Assembly: GCF_900104035.1 (NCBI RefSeq)
Contig: NZ_FNIT01000001.1
Span: 807,262 to 871,261 of the forward strand
Length of the DNA stretch: 64,000 bases
Direction: 5' to 3'
From: Aureimonas jatrophae
GTDB taxonomy: Bacteria; Pseudomonadota; Alphaproteobacteria; Rhizobiales; Rhizobiaceae
Each line of letters opens with the position of its first letter. Position 1 is the first letter of the stretch. A model generated the notes under the pieces. That model saw nothing but the letters and a program-made list of their open reading frames with translations. It was not told where the DNA came from and ran no database searches. Below are positions 48,907-61,212 of this stretch, piece after piece. A program made the position numbers and the translations under genes.

Positions 48907-49003
48907 GGAAGGGCTCCGGAAGGGCAGCGGGTTGTGATGCCCCTAGGGATGCCGGAGCTTGCCGCCCCCCGATAGCCGCGCCGAACACGACTGATCGTCA
49001 ACG

Positions 49004-49038
49004 GGAACCGCTCCAATCCCATCGATTGGAGCGGTTCC
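49004..49038. terminator. Long perfect hairpin downstream of fumC
   Basis: GGAACCGCTCCAAT and ATTGGAGCGGTTCC form a perfect 14-bp stem with a 7-base loop, 12 bases past the fumC stop on the minus strand. No T run follows, so termination is uncertain; it may protect the transcript end. Confidence 0.5.
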
Positions 49039-49050
49039 AAGGTCCAGTCC

Positions 49051-50442
<1,392 letters not shown>

Positions 50443-50514
50443 TGCCTTGCGTCCTTGCCGAGAGGATTGGGTCGTGGCGCGGTTAACACGGGACGGGCAG
50501 GCGCAAAACAGGAA

Positions 50515-50535
50515 AAGCCGGCCCATGGCCGGCTT
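50515..50535 (-). terminator. Terminator of csbD
   Basis: A perfect 9-bp stem, AAGCCGGCC/GGCCGGCTT, around CAT lies 28 bases beyond the csbD stop and is followed on the minus strand by TTTT. Confidence 0.75.
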
Positions 50536-50562
50536 CTCGCTCACGCAACGCTAGAATCGATC

Positions 50563-50748
50563 TTAGTGACCGACCTGGTCCTTCACGGCGTCCTTGACCT
50601 TGCCGTAGTTCTTCTGGGTCTTGCCCTCGGCCTGGTCGGCCAAGCCATCGGCCGCCATGCGGTCGTTGCCGACCGCGTTGCCCACGGCTTCCTTGAGCTT
50701 GCCGCCGAGTTCCTTGGCGCCGCCCTTGATCTGGTTCGAGTCGACCAT
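50563..50748 (-). CDS. CsbD-family stress protein
   Basis: This 61-residue, highly charged protein follows the CsbD pattern: NQIKGGAKELGGKLKEAVG, then ADQAEGKTQKNYGKVKDAVKD, mostly amphipathic and likely disordered until bound. CsbD proteins are induced by general stress or stationary phase; the molecular role is not settled. It has its own terminator, and the TSUP permease gene ends about 100 bases upstream of it on the same strand. Confidence 0.92.
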   Translation of the reverse strand: MVDSNQIKGGAKELGGKLKEAVGNAVGNDRMAADGLADQAEGKTQKNYGKVKDAVKDQVGH

Positions 50749-50844
50749 GATGCCACTCCATCTGCTTCGAAGGGGCCGGACCTTTCCGTCCGGTCTATGG
50801 CTGGAAAACCCGGGGTGCGACAGATTGGTTCCTGGCTGACGACA

Positions 50845-51621
50845 TTAACTCTTGGAAAGGAGCCCGACGATCTGCTGAACCGCCAGGAGGCAGATCAGGA
50901 CGCCGACGACGCGCAGGAGCAGGCGTTCGGGAATGCGGCGCACGGCATAGCCCGCCAGCGGCGCGGCCAGGACGCCGCCCGCGATCAGGCCGAGCACCGA
51001 CAGCGCGTGGGTCGAGAGATCCCCGGCCTCCTCCCAGTGGCCTGTGACCAGCGCCAGCACGAAGGAGATCGAGACCGCGAGCGTGATCAGGAATTCGGCG
51101 GCGTTCACGGTGCCGATCACGTAGCGGGGCTGGCCGCCGGCACCCAAGAGGCCCGAGGTGACGATCGGACCCCACCCGCCGCCGCCGATCGAGTCCAAAA
51201 AACCACCCGCCAGGCCGAGCGGCGGCACGAGCCCCATCGGCGTCTGCGGGCGAGGCGCCTTGCGGAAGGAGCGCAGCGTCAGCAGCACGCCGATCACCGC
51301 GAGGTAGGCCGCCACGAAGGGTCGGATCGCATCGCCCTCGATCGAGGTCAGGACGTAGGTTCCCAGCACGCCGCCCGCCACGCCGAAGGGCACGAGGCGC
51401 CAGAACAGGCGCCAGTCGATGTTGCGGTTGGCGATGTGGGCGGAGCCGGATGCGGCGGTCGTGAAGAGCTCGGCCGTGTGGACCGAGGCCGAGGCCACCG
51501 CCGGCGCCACACCGAAGCTGAGAAGCACCGTGGAGGAGATCACGCCGTAGGCCATGCCGAGCGCGCCGTCGACGAGCTGCGCCAGCGCACCGACAACGAG
51601 AAAGAGAAGAAAGTCGGACAT
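50845..51621 (-). CDS. TSUP-family permease (TauE/SafE)
   Basis: This 258-residue inner-membrane protein has about eight helices arranged as two TSUP halves. The first half contains VDGALGMAYGVISSTVLL and the second LAGGFLDSIGGGGWGPIVTS, the signature inverted repeats. TSUP carriers export or import organosulfur or sulfite compounds or related anions. The start at 51621 has GGAGACC ahead of it. It is transcribed away from groESL, with the groL terminator upstream. Confidence 0.88.
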   Translation of the reverse strand: MSDFLLFLVVGALAQLVDGALGMAYGVISSTVLLSFGVAPAVASASVHTAELFTTAASGSAHIANRNIDWRLFWRLVPFGVAGGVLGTYVLTSIEGDAIRPFVAAYLAVIGVLLTLRSFRKAPRPQTPMGLVPPLGLAGGFLDSIGGGGWGPIVTSGLLGAGGQPRYVIGTVNAAEFLITLAVSISFVLALVTGHWEEAGDLSTHALSVLGLIAGGVLAAPLAGYAVRRIPERLLLRVVGVLICLLAVQQIVGLLSKS

Positions 51622-51680
51622 CGGTCTCCGCGAATCGATGGGGCCGGGCGTTCGGGTCACACCCAGCCTCTTATACGAAA

Positions 51681-51712
51681 GAAGGCCCGGCGGATCGCTC
51701 CGCCGGGCCTTC
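51681..51712 (-). terminator. Terminator of groESL
   Basis: A perfect 14-bp stem, GAAGGCCCGGCGGA/TCCGCCGGGCCTTC, with a TCGC loop lies 39 bases beyond the groL stop and is followed on the minus strand by TTTCG. Confidence 0.8.
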
Positions 51713-51750
51713 CCGATGCTTTCGAGACGGGGGTCCCGAGCTGCAGGGAC

Positions 51751-53451
<1,701 letters not shown>

Positions 53452-53484
53452 TCAAGGATTGAAGGGAAGAAGAAGGGAAGGCTG

Positions 53485-53781
53485 TTAGCCGACGATCCCG
53501 AGGATGTCGGATTCCTTCATGATGAGCAGGTCCTCGCCGCCGAGCTTGATCTCGGTGCCCGACCACTTGCCGAACAGGATGCGGTCGCCGGCCTTGACCT
53601 CGAGCGGGTTGACCTTGCCGGTCTCGTCGCGAGCGCCCGCGCCCACCGCCACGATCTCGCCTTCCTGCGGCTTCTCCTTGGCGGTGTCGGGGATGATGAT
53701 GCCGCCCGCGGTCTTGCTCTCGGACTCGACGCGCCGGACAACGACGCGGTCGTGGAGCGGGCGGAAGTTCACGCTGGCCAT
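53485..53781 (-). CDS. Co-chaperonin GroES
   Basis: This 98-residue co-chaperonin caps the GroEL ring. It starts with [15 protein letters not shown], has the mobile-loop stretch [17 protein letters not shown], and ends with [12 protein letters not shown], standard for the family. The ATG at 53781 follows AAGGAAGG; upstream in-frame codons run through the CIRCE operator and are not coding. It is the first gene of the heat-shock operon. Confidence 0.97.
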   Translation of the reverse strand: MASVNFRPLHDRVVVRRVESESKTAGGIIIPDTAKEKPQEGEIVAVGAGARDETGKVNPLEVKAGDRILFGKWSGTEIKLGGEDLLIMKESDILGIVG

Positions 53782-53847
53782 GAATCGAACCTTCCTTCTG
53801 GTAGGAGCCCGGGCCGGTGGCAACGCCATCGGAGGGCTCAAGACGAT

Positions 53848-53874
53848 TTGGCACTCACCGATGGAGAGTGCTAA
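53848..53874 (-). promoter_or_regulatory. CIRCE element, HrcA operator of groESL
   Basis: TTGGCACTC-N9-GAGTGCTAA matches the CIRCE consensus with one mismatch in the TTAG arm. It lies 67 bases upstream of groS, just after the -10 box. Binding by HrcA represses the operon until heat shock. Confidence 0.93.
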
Positions 53875-53882
53875 CGGCGCCG

Positions 53883-53912
53883 CAGATAGGGGAGAAGGGG
53901 TTCGGCTGTCAA
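53883..53912 (-). promoter_or_regulatory. Sigma70 promoter of groESL
   Basis: On the minus strand a perfect TTGACA (53912-53907) and TATCTG (53888-53883) are 18 bp apart. Transcription would start next to CIRCE, the expected arrangement for HrcA repression. Confidence 0.8.
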
Positions 53913-54201
53913 GCTTTGCGCCAGGTCGAAATCGCATCCCGGGGCGATCGCGCGTTGCACGGTCCATGACGGCTCGGACGCGCGCACGCCACCCCAGATG
54001 GGGGTGCGCCCCGGCTTATCCAAGACGCAATCGCACAGGAGGCAACCGGGCCGCCTGCATCTCGCAAGCCTGCGCGACACCCGCATGACGCCCGCCATCC
54101 GCCGCGCCCTTGCGGCACCGCGCTCGCTTGACCCTTCGCCTCGCGCTCCGCTATCGCCACGCGACCGGGCGGCGGCCGCCCGGCAAAGGAGTGAATCGCT
54201 C

Positions 54202-55050
54202 ATGAGCGACGACGGCGCCCCCTTGCGCGGCATCGAGAGCCTGTCCGAGGTCGCGGGCGACTACGACACCTTGTTCTGCGACGTCTGGGGCGTGGTGCAC
54301 GACGGCGTGCGACAGAACCCGGAGGCCGTGGCCGCGCTGCGCCGGGCACGCGAGGCGGGGGCACGCGTCGTGCTTCTCACCAACTCGCCGCGCCCGTCGG
54401 CCGGCGTCGTCGCGCAGCTGGACGCGCTCGGCGTCGACACCGAGGGCTACGACCGCGTCGTCACCTCGGGCGATGCGACGCGCGCCATGATCGCGGCAGG
54501 TCCCCAACGCTTCCTTCATATCGGCGCACCGCGCGATCGCGATCTCTTCGACGGCCTCGACGCGCGGCCCGTCGCCGAAGCGGACGCCGAGGGCATCGTC
54601 GTCACGGGCCTTGCGGACGACGAGCGCGAAACGCCCGACGACTACCGCGCGCTGCTCGAGCGCCTCGCCGCGCGCGGCCTGCCGCTCGTCTGCGCCAATC
54701 CCGATATCGTGGTGCATCGGGGCGAGCGGCTGATCTTCTGCGCCGGGGCGCTGGGCCAGCTCTATGACGAACTCGGCGGCGAGGTGCATCTGGCCGGCAA
54801 GCCGCACCGTCCGATCTACGAGGTGGCGAGCGCGTCGCTGCCCACCCCGCCGCGCCGCACGCTGTGCATCGGCGACGGGCTGTTCACCGACGTGCGGGGC
54901 GCGGCGAACTTCGGGGCGGACTGCCTCTTCGTCACCCACGGCATCCACCGCAATGAGCTCGCCGCCGTGCTCGGTCATCCCGGCCATCTGGCCGCCGCCA
55001 TGGCGGACCGCGGCGTCAGCGCCCGCTACATGATGGCGTCGCTGCGGTGA
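54202..55050 (+). CDS. HAD-superfamily class IIA sugar-phosphatase-like hydrolase
   Basis: This 282-residue protein carries the HAD motifs: [11 protein letters not shown] with the nucleophile Asp near residue 27, LLTNSP near 59, a Lys in LAGKPHRPI near 202, and [12 protein letters not shown] near 223. The class IIA cap domain is between motifs two and three. Substrates in this group are often small sugar phosphates, including glycolate- or glycerol-type compounds, but this one is unknown. Its stop overlaps the ribF GTG start. Confidence 0.85.
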   Translation: MSDDGAPLRGIESLSEVAGDYDTLFCDVWGVVHDGVRQNPEAVAALRRAREAGARVVLLTNSPRPSAGVVAQLDALGVDTEGYDRVVTSGDATRAMIAAGPQRFLHIGAPRDRDLFDGLDARPVAEADAEGIVVTGLADDERETPDDYRALLERLAARGLPLVCANPDIVVHRGERLIFCAGALGQLYDELGGEVHLAGKPHRPIYEVASASLPTPPRRTLCIGDGLFTDVRGAANFGADCLFVTHGIHRNELAAVLGHPGHLAAAMADRGVSARYMMASLR

Positions 55051-56021
55051 CCGGCCTGCGGGTCGCCTCGACAACCCGGCTGCCGGCGGAGCTGCGCGGC
55101 GGCGTGGTCGCGATCGGCAACTTCGACGGCGTTCATCGCGGGCATCAGGCCGTTCTCGGCGCGGCGCAGGCGATCGCCGAGCGCGAAGGGCGCCCGCTCG
55201 TGTGCCTCACGTTCGAGCCTCATCCGCGCACGGTGTTCCGTCCCGCCCATCCCGTGCCGCGCCTGACGCCGCCGGCGATGAAGGCACATCTTCTTGGCCT
55301 TCTCGGCTTTCGCGCCGTCGTGGAGCAGCCCTTCGATCTCGACTTTGCCGGTTGCACGCCCGAGGCGTTCGTGGACCGCACGATCCTCGCCGATCTCGGC
55401 GCCGCCCATGTGGTGGTGGGCTACGACTTCCGCTTCGGCGCGCGGCGCGCGGGCGACGTGCGCTTTCTCGCCGAGCGGGGCGAGGCGGCCGGGCTGCGCG
55501 TCACCACGGTTCCGGCCTTCGCCGACGAGGATGGGCTCGTCGTCTCCTCCTCGCGCATCCGCGAGGACCTGATGAACGGCGACGCGGCGGCCGCGGCCGC
55601 GCTGCTCGGCTACCGCTGGACGTTCCGGGGCGAGGTCGTCCACGGCGCCAAGCTCGGCCGCACGCTCGGCTATCCCACCGCCAACATGGTGCTGCCCGAG
55701 GACGGGCTGCTCGCCCACGGCATCTATGCCGTGCGTCTGCGGCGCGGGGACGGTGCGCTTCACGACGGCGTCGCCAGCTTCGGCCGGCGCCCGACATTCG
55801 ACAACGGGCACGCGCTCTTCGAAACCTTCCTGTTCGACTTCTCGGGCGATCTCTACGGCGAGACCGCCACCGTCTCGGTGTTCGGCTTCATTCGCGGCGA
55901 GGAGCGCTTCGACTCGGCCGAGGCGCTGGTCGCGCGCATGGACATCGACGCCGAGGAAGCGCGGGCGCTGCTCGCCGGCGCGCAGCCGCTCTCGCCGCTG
56001 GACCGCGCCGTCGCGTTCTAG
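55047..56021 (+). CDS. Bifunctional riboflavin kinase/FAD synthetase
   Basis: This 324-residue enzyme converts riboflavin to FMN and then FAD. The N-terminal adenylyltransferase domain has [11 protein letters not shown] near residue 26 and the C-terminal kinase domain has [22 protein letters not shown] near 193 and the [10 protein letters not shown] stretch near 265. Translation starts at a GTG overlapping the HAD gene's TGA. The gene order ribF then ileS is common in bacteria. Confidence 0.95.
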   Translation: MTGLRVASTTRLPAELRGGVVAIGNFDGVHRGHQAVLGAAQAIAEREGRPLVCLTFEPHPRTVFRPAHPVPRLTPPAMKAHLLGLLGFRAVVEQPFDLDFAGCTPEAFVDRTILADLGAAHVVVGYDFRFGARRAGDVRFLAERGEAAGLRVTTVPAFADEDGLVVSSSRIREDLMNGDAAAAAALLGYRWTFRGEVVHGAKLGRTLGYPTANMVLPEDGLLAHGIYAVRLRRGDGALHDGVASFGRRPTFDNGHALFETFLFDFSGDLYGETATVSVFGFIRGEERFDSAEALVARMDIDAEEARALLAGAQPLSPLDRAVAF

Positions 56022-56497
56022 GGCGCCGCGCGCGAGACGAGGGCGAGCGAGAAGATGTCGAGCCCGTCCACGTCGCGCTCGATCCGGCGCCAGCCGAGCC
56101 GCTCGTAGAAGCCGCCGTTGCGCGGCTCGGCGCACAGGAACAGCGTCGCGTGGCCCTGCGCGAAGCCGCGCGCCGTCGCGGCCTCGACCAGCCTCGTTCC
56201 CAGACCCTGGCCTCTCGCCTCCGGCTCCACATAGACGGCCGCGATCCAAGGGGTCAGCGCGGGACGCGCGTCCATGTCGCTCGCGATCAGCGAGGCCATG
56301 CCGAGGAACGCGCCGCCCCGGTGAGCGATCAGCGTAAGCGGCATGGCGTTGGGCCCCAGGCTCTCGGCCGTGCGCGCTCGGTGGTCGGCCAGCGTCACCG
56401 CGCTGCCCTGCCACCACTCGCGCCAGCCCCGCTCGGCCGCCACGTCCTCAAACCGGGGCACGTCACGAAGGTCGTCGATGTCGGGAACGGGATGCAT
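56018..56497 (-). CDS. GNAT-family N-acetyltransferase
   Basis: This 159-residue protein has the GNAT fold with acetyl-CoA loop [18 protein letters not shown] near residue 92 and the [17 protein letters not shown] strand typical of the family end. The acceptor is unknown. The start at 56497 is set by AAGGA eight bases upstream; Mets at 56506 and 56569 are alternatives. It is convergent with ribF and the two stop codons overlap by four bases. Confidence 0.87.
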   Translation of the reverse strand: MHPVPDIDDLRDVPRFEDVAAERGWREWWQGSAVTLADHRARTAESLGPNAMPLTLIAHRGGAFLGMASLIASDMDARPALTPWIAAVYVEPEARGQGLGTRLVEAATARGFAQGHATLFLCAEPRNGGFYERLGWRRIERDVDGLDIFSLALVSRAAP

Positions 56498-56791
56498 CAG
56501 ATCCATCCTTTCGGCCAGGCGTCTTCGCCGGTCTGCGGCCTTCCTACCGATTCGCCGTCTTCCCGGCACGGCGCGGGGGCGCCTTTTCCTGTGCGCCCGA
56601 ACTTGCTACATGCCGCGCCATGCCGGACGCGCCTGCCCATCGCCCTTCGCGAATTCCCAGCCCGGCCCTCTGATCGGCCGAAGGGCCTGCGAGGGTCCGG
56701 GATTGCCTTGCCGCCGCCGACTCCCGACGAATTTTCCGCGCCGCCGCCGAGCCTTGACGCTTCGCCGCGCCGCGAGACGGACGATGATCTC
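56498..56791. other. Intergenic region upstream of ileS
   Basis: The 294-bp divergent gap between the GNAT and ileS genes shows no small gene I can support. Open frames here are proline- and arginine-rich and look non-coding. No leader motif or riboswitch was recognised. Confidence 0.45.
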
Positions 56792-59700
56792 ATGAGCGAG
56801 ACGACCGCCGAGACACCCGCGCTCGATTATTCCAAGACCCTGTTCCTGCCCGAAACGGCGTTTCCGATGCGCGCCGGCCTGCCCGAGGCCGAGCCGCGCT
56901 GGCTCGCGCAATGGGACGCGATGGACCTTTACGGCACGCTGCGCCGCGAGTCGGCGGGCCGCCCGAAATATGTCCTCCACGACGGACCCCCTTACGCCAA
57001 CGGCCATCTCCACATCGGCCACGCGCTCAACAAGGTTCTGAAGGACGCGATCACGCGCTCCTTCCAGATGCGCGGCTACGACTCGAACTACGTGCCGGGC
57101 TGGGACTGCCACGGCCTGCCGATCGAGTGGAAGATCGAGGAGGAGAACTACCGCTCCAAGGGCAAGCCGAAGCCCGACCTGCGCGATTCAGCGGCCATGA
57201 TCGCCTTCCGCCGCGAGTGCCGGGCGTATGCGCAGGAGTGGGTCGGCATCCAGAGCCAGGAGTTCCGGCGCCTCGGCGTCGAGGGCGACTTCCGCAACCC
57301 CTATCTCACGATGAACTACGGTGCCGAGAGCGTGATCGCGGGCGAGCTGTTGAAGTTCGCCATGAGCGGTCAGCTCTATCGCGGCTCCAAGCCCATCATG
57401 TGGTCGGTGGTCGAGAAGACCGCGCTCGCCGAGGCCGAGGTCGAGTACCAGGACTACGAGTCCGACACGATCTGGGTGAAATTCCCCGTCCTTCGCTTCG
57501 CGGAGCCGGGTGTCTCGCTTGGCTCGTGGACGGAGAACCGCGACGAGGTTCGCCGGCAGAACGCCGAGGGGCGGGATGGCCCGCTCGGCGATCTTCAGGG
57601 CGCGTCCGTGGTGATCTGGACGACGACGCCTTGGACGATCCCGGGCAACCGCGCCATCAGCTACTCCGACCGCGTTTCCTACGGTCTCTACGAGGTGACG
57701 GCACCGGACGAGCCGGACGCGCCCCGTTGGGCGTTGAAGGGCGAGCGCATGGTGCTGGCCGACAAGCTCGCCGCCGACACCTTCGCCAAGGCACGCGTGC
57801 CGGAGGGCGGCTTCCGGCGGCTCCAGGACGTGTCCGCCTCGGATCTCGCGCGCCTCGTCTGCGGCCATCCGCTGCGGCAGCTGGGCGGCGGCTACGAGTT
57901 CATGGTGCCGCTCCTGGCCGGCGAGCACGTCACCGACGACGCAGGCACAGGCTTCGTCCACACCGCTCCGTCCCACGGACGCGAGGACTTCGACGTCTGG
58001 ACCGCCAGCCGCCGCGGGCTCGCCGCGCGCGGCATCGACCCCGCGATCCCCTTCCCGGTGGACGACGACGGCTTCTACACGAAGGACGCCCCGGGCTTCG
58101 GGCCGGATGCCGAGGGCGGCCCCGCGCGCGTCCTCGACGACAAGGGCAAGAAGGGCGACGCCAACAAGCGCGTCATCGACGCCCTGATCGCGGCCCATTT
58201 TCTGCTCGCGCGCGGCCGCCTCAAGCACCAGTACCCCCATTCCTGGCGCTCCAAGAAGCCGGTGATCTACCGCAACACGCCGCAATGGTTCGTCCACATG
58301 GACAAGGATCTCGGCGGCTACGGCCTTGCCGACGGCGCTTCCGCCCCGGCCGGCGAGGACACGCTGCGCGCCCGCGCCCTCAAGGCAATCAGCGACACGC
58401 GCTTCGTGCCGCAGAGCGGCCAGAACCGCATCGGCGCGATGATCGCCGACCGGCCCGACTGGGTCCTGTCGCGCCAGCGCGCCTGGGGCGTGCCGATTTG
58501 CGTCTTCGCCGACGAGAACGGCGAGATCCTCAAAGATGAGGCGGTCAACGCCCGCATCCTGGAAGCCTTCGAGCAGGAAGGGGCGGATGCCTGGTTCGCG
58601 GACGGTGCCAAGGAGCGATTCCTCGGCAACGAACATGACGCCTCGCGCTGGACCATGGTGCGCGACATCCTCGACGTGTGGTTCGATAGCGGCTCCACCC
58701 ACGCCTTCTGCCTCGAAAAGCGCCCCGACCTGAAGTGGCCGGCGGATCTCTACCTCGAGGGCTCCGACCAGCATCGCGGCTGGTTCCATTCCTCGCTCCT
58801 GGAATCGTGCGGCACGCGCGGACGCGCGCCCTACGACGCCGTCCTCACCCATGGCTTCGTCATGGACGAGGAGGGGCGCAAGATGTCGAAGTCGCTCGGC
58901 AACGTCGTCACGCCGCAGGAGGTGATCCGGCAGTCGGGCGCCGACATCCTGCGCCTGTGGGTGGTCTCGTCGGACTATTCCGAGGACCTGCGCCTGGGAA
59001 AGACGATCCTCCAGACCAACGTCGATTCCTATCGCAAGCTGCGCAACACCGTCCGCTGGATGCTCGGCACCCTGCATCACGACCGGGGCGACGAGGTGCC
59101 CCTGGCCGAGATGCCGGAACTGGAGCGCCTGATGCTCCATCGTCTCGCCGAGATCGAGGCCGTGGTGCTGCGCGCCTACGACGCCTTCGACTTCAAGCGC
59201 ATCGCACGCACGCTTCTCGACTTCGCGGTGGTGGAGCTGTCGGCCTTCTACTTCGACATCCGCAAGGACGCGCTCTACTGCGACGCGCCGTCCTCGGCCC
59301 GCCGCCGCGCGGCGCTGCAGGTCGTGCGCGCGATCTTCGACCGGCTCGTCCTGTGGCTTGCCCCGCTTCTGCCGTTCACGACGGAGGAAGCCTGGCTTGA
59401 GCGCCATCCCGATCGGCGCTCCGTGCATCTGGAGCAGTTCGCCGCCTGCGATCCGGCTTGGGCGGACGCCGCGCTCGCCGAGAAGTGGGCGCGCATCCGC
59501 CGCGTGCGCCGCGTCGTGACCGGGGCGCTCGAGGAGGAGCGGCGCGCCAAGCGCATCGGCTCCTCGCTGGAGGCCGCGCCCGTGATCCACGTCGAGGATG
59601 GCGAGCTTCGCGCGTTGATCGACAGCGTCGACTGGGCCGAGGTCGCGATCACGAGCGCGGCCAGCCTGTCGGGCGATCCGGCGCCCGAGGGCGCCTTCCG

Positions 59701-59869
59701 TTTGGCCGACACGCCCGGCGTCGCCGTGGTGCCGGGCCGGGCCGAGGGCCGCAAGTGCGCGCGCTCCTGGATCGTCTCGCCGCTGGTCGGCTCGGACCCG
59801 GACTTCCCGGACGTGACGCCGCGCGACGCCGCGGCCCTGCGCGAGCTGGGCATCCGCCCCGCCGCATGA
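56792..59869 (+). CDS. Isoleucyl-tRNA synthetase
   Basis: This 1025-residue class I synthetase charges tRNA-Ile. The HIGH-type site is [15 protein letters not shown] near residue 69, the KMSKS site is [10 protein letters not shown] near 693, and the editing domain, with [11 protein letters not shown] near 276, lies between. The [14 protein letters not shown] stretch and the C-terminal anticodon-binding region are complete. I start at the ATG at 56792, which gives a typical bacterial length. lspA, often next to ileS, is not found here. Confidence 0.97.
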   Translation: MSETTAETPALDYSKTLFLPETAFPMRAGLPEAEPRWLAQWDAMDLYGTLRRESAGRPKYVLHDGPPYANGHLHIGHALNKVLKDAITRSFQMRGYDSNYVPGWDCHGLPIEWKIEEENYRSKGKPKPDLRDSAAMIAFRRECRAYAQEWVGIQSQEFRRLGVEGDFRNPYLTMNYGAESVIAGELLKFAMSGQLYRGSKPIMWSVVEKTALAEAEVEYQDYESDTIWVKFPVLRFAEPGVSLGSWTENRDEVRRQNAEGRDGPLGDLQGASVVIWTTTPWTIPGNRAISYSDRVSYGLYEVTAPDEPDAPRWALKGERMVLADKLAADTFAKARVPEGGFRRLQDVSASDLARLVCGHPLRQLGGGYEFMVPLLAGEHVTDDAGTGFVHTAPSHGREDFDVWTASRRGLAARGIDPAIPFPVDDDGFYTKDAPGFGPDAEGGPARVLDDKGKKGDANKRVIDALIAAHFLLARGRLKHQYPHSWRSKKPVIYRNTPQWFVHMDKDLGGYGLADGASAPAGEDTLRARALKAISDTRFVPQSGQNRIGAMIADRPDWVLSRQRAWGVPICVFADENGEILKDEAVNARILEAFEQEGADAWFADGAKERFLGNEHDASRWTMVRDILDVWFDSGSTHAFCLEKRPDLKWPADLYLEGSDQHRGWFHSSLLESCGTRGRAPYDAVLTHGFVMDEEGRKMSKSLGNVVTPQEVIRQSGADILRLWVVSSDYSEDLRLGKTILQTNVDSYRKLRNTVRWMLGTLHHDRGDEVPLAEMPELERLMLHRLAEIEAVVLRAYDAFDFKRIARTLLDFAVVELSAFYFDIRKDALYCDAPSSARRRAALQVVRAIFDRLVLWLAPLLPFTTEEAWLERHPDRRSVHLEQFAACDPAWADAALAEKWARIRRVRRVVTGALEEERRAKRIGSSLEAAPVIHVEDGELRALIDSVDWAEVAITSAASLSGDPAPEGAFRLADTPGVAVVPGRAEGRKCARSWIVSPLVGSDPDFPDVTPRDAAALRELGIRPAA

Positions 59870-59880
59870 GGCGGAGCTTC

Positions 59881-59905
59881 GGCGCCCGGTGGACAGCCGG
59901 GCGCC
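59881..59905 (+). terminator. Hairpin after ileS
   Basis: GGCGCCCGG/CCGGGCGCC is a perfect 9-bp stem with a 7-base loop, 11 bases past the ileS stop. No T run follows, so a termination role is only possible. Confidence 0.4.
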
Positions 59906-60018
59906 GGACGCGATAGGACTCGCCCGCAAAATCGCCGGATTGTCATGGAACGGCGGCCATATAGAGATTCGGAGCGCCCGTTCCAGGGGGAAGGGTGCCG
60001 CTCGTGAGGGGAAGCCGC

Positions 60019-60684
60019 ATGACCTCGAACGCCATCCGCGCCGCGCTGGCCTGCGCCTCGCTCCTCGCGCTCGCCGGCTGCATGGGGCCGACCTACGGTA
60101 CGGGCGTCAGCCAGGGCCAGCAGCTCTTCAACGACCTCGACAACGTCGTGGCGCTCGGCGGCAACAAGGAGCGCATCGACTACACGCCGCGCGCCGAGCT
60201 GGTGAAGCCCAAGACCATCGGCGACCTGCCGCCGCCACGCGAGCCCGCGTCGAGCGGTCCGAACCTGCCGGAGTCGCCGGAAGCGCGGCGCGGACGCCTG
60301 TTTGCCGCCGCTCCCGACACCAGCGAGCAGCCGCTTCCCGCCTCCTTCGCGACCGCGCAGAAGGAAGGGGTCGATCCCGCCGAACTGCGCCGTCGCTCGG
60401 CCGCCGCGCGCTCCGACGTCGGACGCCGTACCGAGGTCGAGAACAACTGGGTGGATCCGCGCGTGATGGCCGGACAGCGCCTTGCGGTCGCCGAGCGCGC
60501 CTCGGTCGGCCGGCAGGGCTCGCCCGAGGTGCGCCGCTACCTGTCCGAGCCGCCGCTCGCCTATCGCGCGCCGGCCGCCACCGCCCCGGTGGGCGAGCAG
60601 GGCACCGACGAGGAGGTCAAGGAGCGCCGCGCCAAGGGCACCGGCACGATCGCCTCGAAGCTCGGCAAGCTCTGGCCGTTCTGA
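60019..60684 (+). CDS. Hypothetical lipoprotein downstream of ileS
   Basis: This 221-residue protein has a lipoprotein signal ending in the lipobox LAGC (LLALAGC, Cys21). The mature part is polar, rich in Pro, Arg, Glu and Ala, with SGPNLPESPEARRGRLFAA and VENNWVDPRVMAGQRLAVAE as the more ordered stretches. I do not know its function; similar uncharacterised lipoproteins occur next to ileS in rhizobia, by recollection. It likely anchors to the inner face of the outer membrane. Confidence 0.78.
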   Translation: MTSNAIRAALACASLLALAGCMGPTYGTGVSQGQQLFNDLDNVVALGGNKERIDYTPRAELVKPKTIGDLPPPREPASSGPNLPESPEARRGRLFAAAPDTSEQPLPASFATAQKEGVDPAELRRRSAAARSDVGRRTEVENNWVDPRVMAGQRLAVAERASVGRQGSPEVRRYLSEPPLAYRAPAATAPVGEQGTDEEVKERRAKGTGTIASKLGKLWPF

Positions 60685-60688
60685 CGCG

Positions 60689-61117
60689 CTAGCGCCGCTC
60701 GGCGAAGAAGCGGCGCAGCATCAGCGCGCTCTCGCTCTCGCCGATTCCGCCATAGACCTCCGGAGCATGGTGGCAGGTGGCCTGCGCGAAGAAGCGCGGG
60801 CCCCAGTCAACCGCGCCGCCCTTGGGATCGTCGGCGCCGAAGTAGAGGCGCCGGATCCGGGCAAACGAGATCGCCCCCGCGCACATCGCGCAGGGCTCCA
60901 GCGTGACATAGAGATCGAGCCCCGGCAGGCGCTCCGACCCGACGGCGCGGCAGGCGCGGCGGATCGCCAGGATTTCGGCATGGGCGGTCGGGTCGAGCCG
61001 CTCGCGCGTCTCGTTCCCGGCCCGCGCGACGATGCGCGTTCCCTCGGCCACCACGGCGCCGACCGGTGTTTCCCCCCGATGGGCCGCGCGGCGCGCTTCC
61101 TCCAGGGCCTCGTCCAT
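60689..61117 (-). CDS. tRNA-specific adenosine deaminase TadA
   Basis: This 142-residue enzyme deaminates A34 of tRNA-Arg(ACG) to inosine. The zinc-site signature is intact: TAHAEI with the zinc His and catalytic Glu, and LEPCAMCAGAI with the two zinc cysteines. The C-terminal part (CHHAPEVYGGIGESESALMLRRFF) matches alphaproteobacterial TadA. The start at 61117 best fits the family N-terminus; a longer frame reaches 61204. It diverges from the pseudouridine synthase gene. Confidence 0.93.
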   Translation of the reverse strand: MDEALEEARRAAHRGETPVGAVVAEGTRIVARAGNETRERLDPTAHAEILAIRRACRAVGSERLPGLDLYVTLEPCAMCAGAISFARIRRLYFGADDPKGGAVDWGPRFFAQATCHHAPEVYGGIGESESALMLRRFFAERR

Positions 61118-61212
61118 CAGGGAACCGGCGGCGTGCAATCCATTTTCCTTCACAAGCGGCGACGCGAGTTTGCTATGCGTCGCCCCAACGGTTTCCAAGA
61201 GCAAAAGCGATC

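Larger units (their letters stand above)
53782..54201. other. Regulatory gap between groES and the HAD phosphatase gene
   Basis: The 420-bp divergent gap carries the groESL promoter and CIRCE near the groES side. I see no other supported element; the region next to the phosphatase gene shows only its ribosome binding site AAAGGAG. Confidence 0.6.

Noticed and set aside
55202..59869. A frame extending ileS upstream through ribF
   Set aside because: The first part is a shifted reading of ribF; the ATG at 56792 gives the normal IleRS length.
59870..60018. Expected lspA gene after ileS
   Set aside because: The gap is too short and shows only a hairpin; lspA must be elsewhere.
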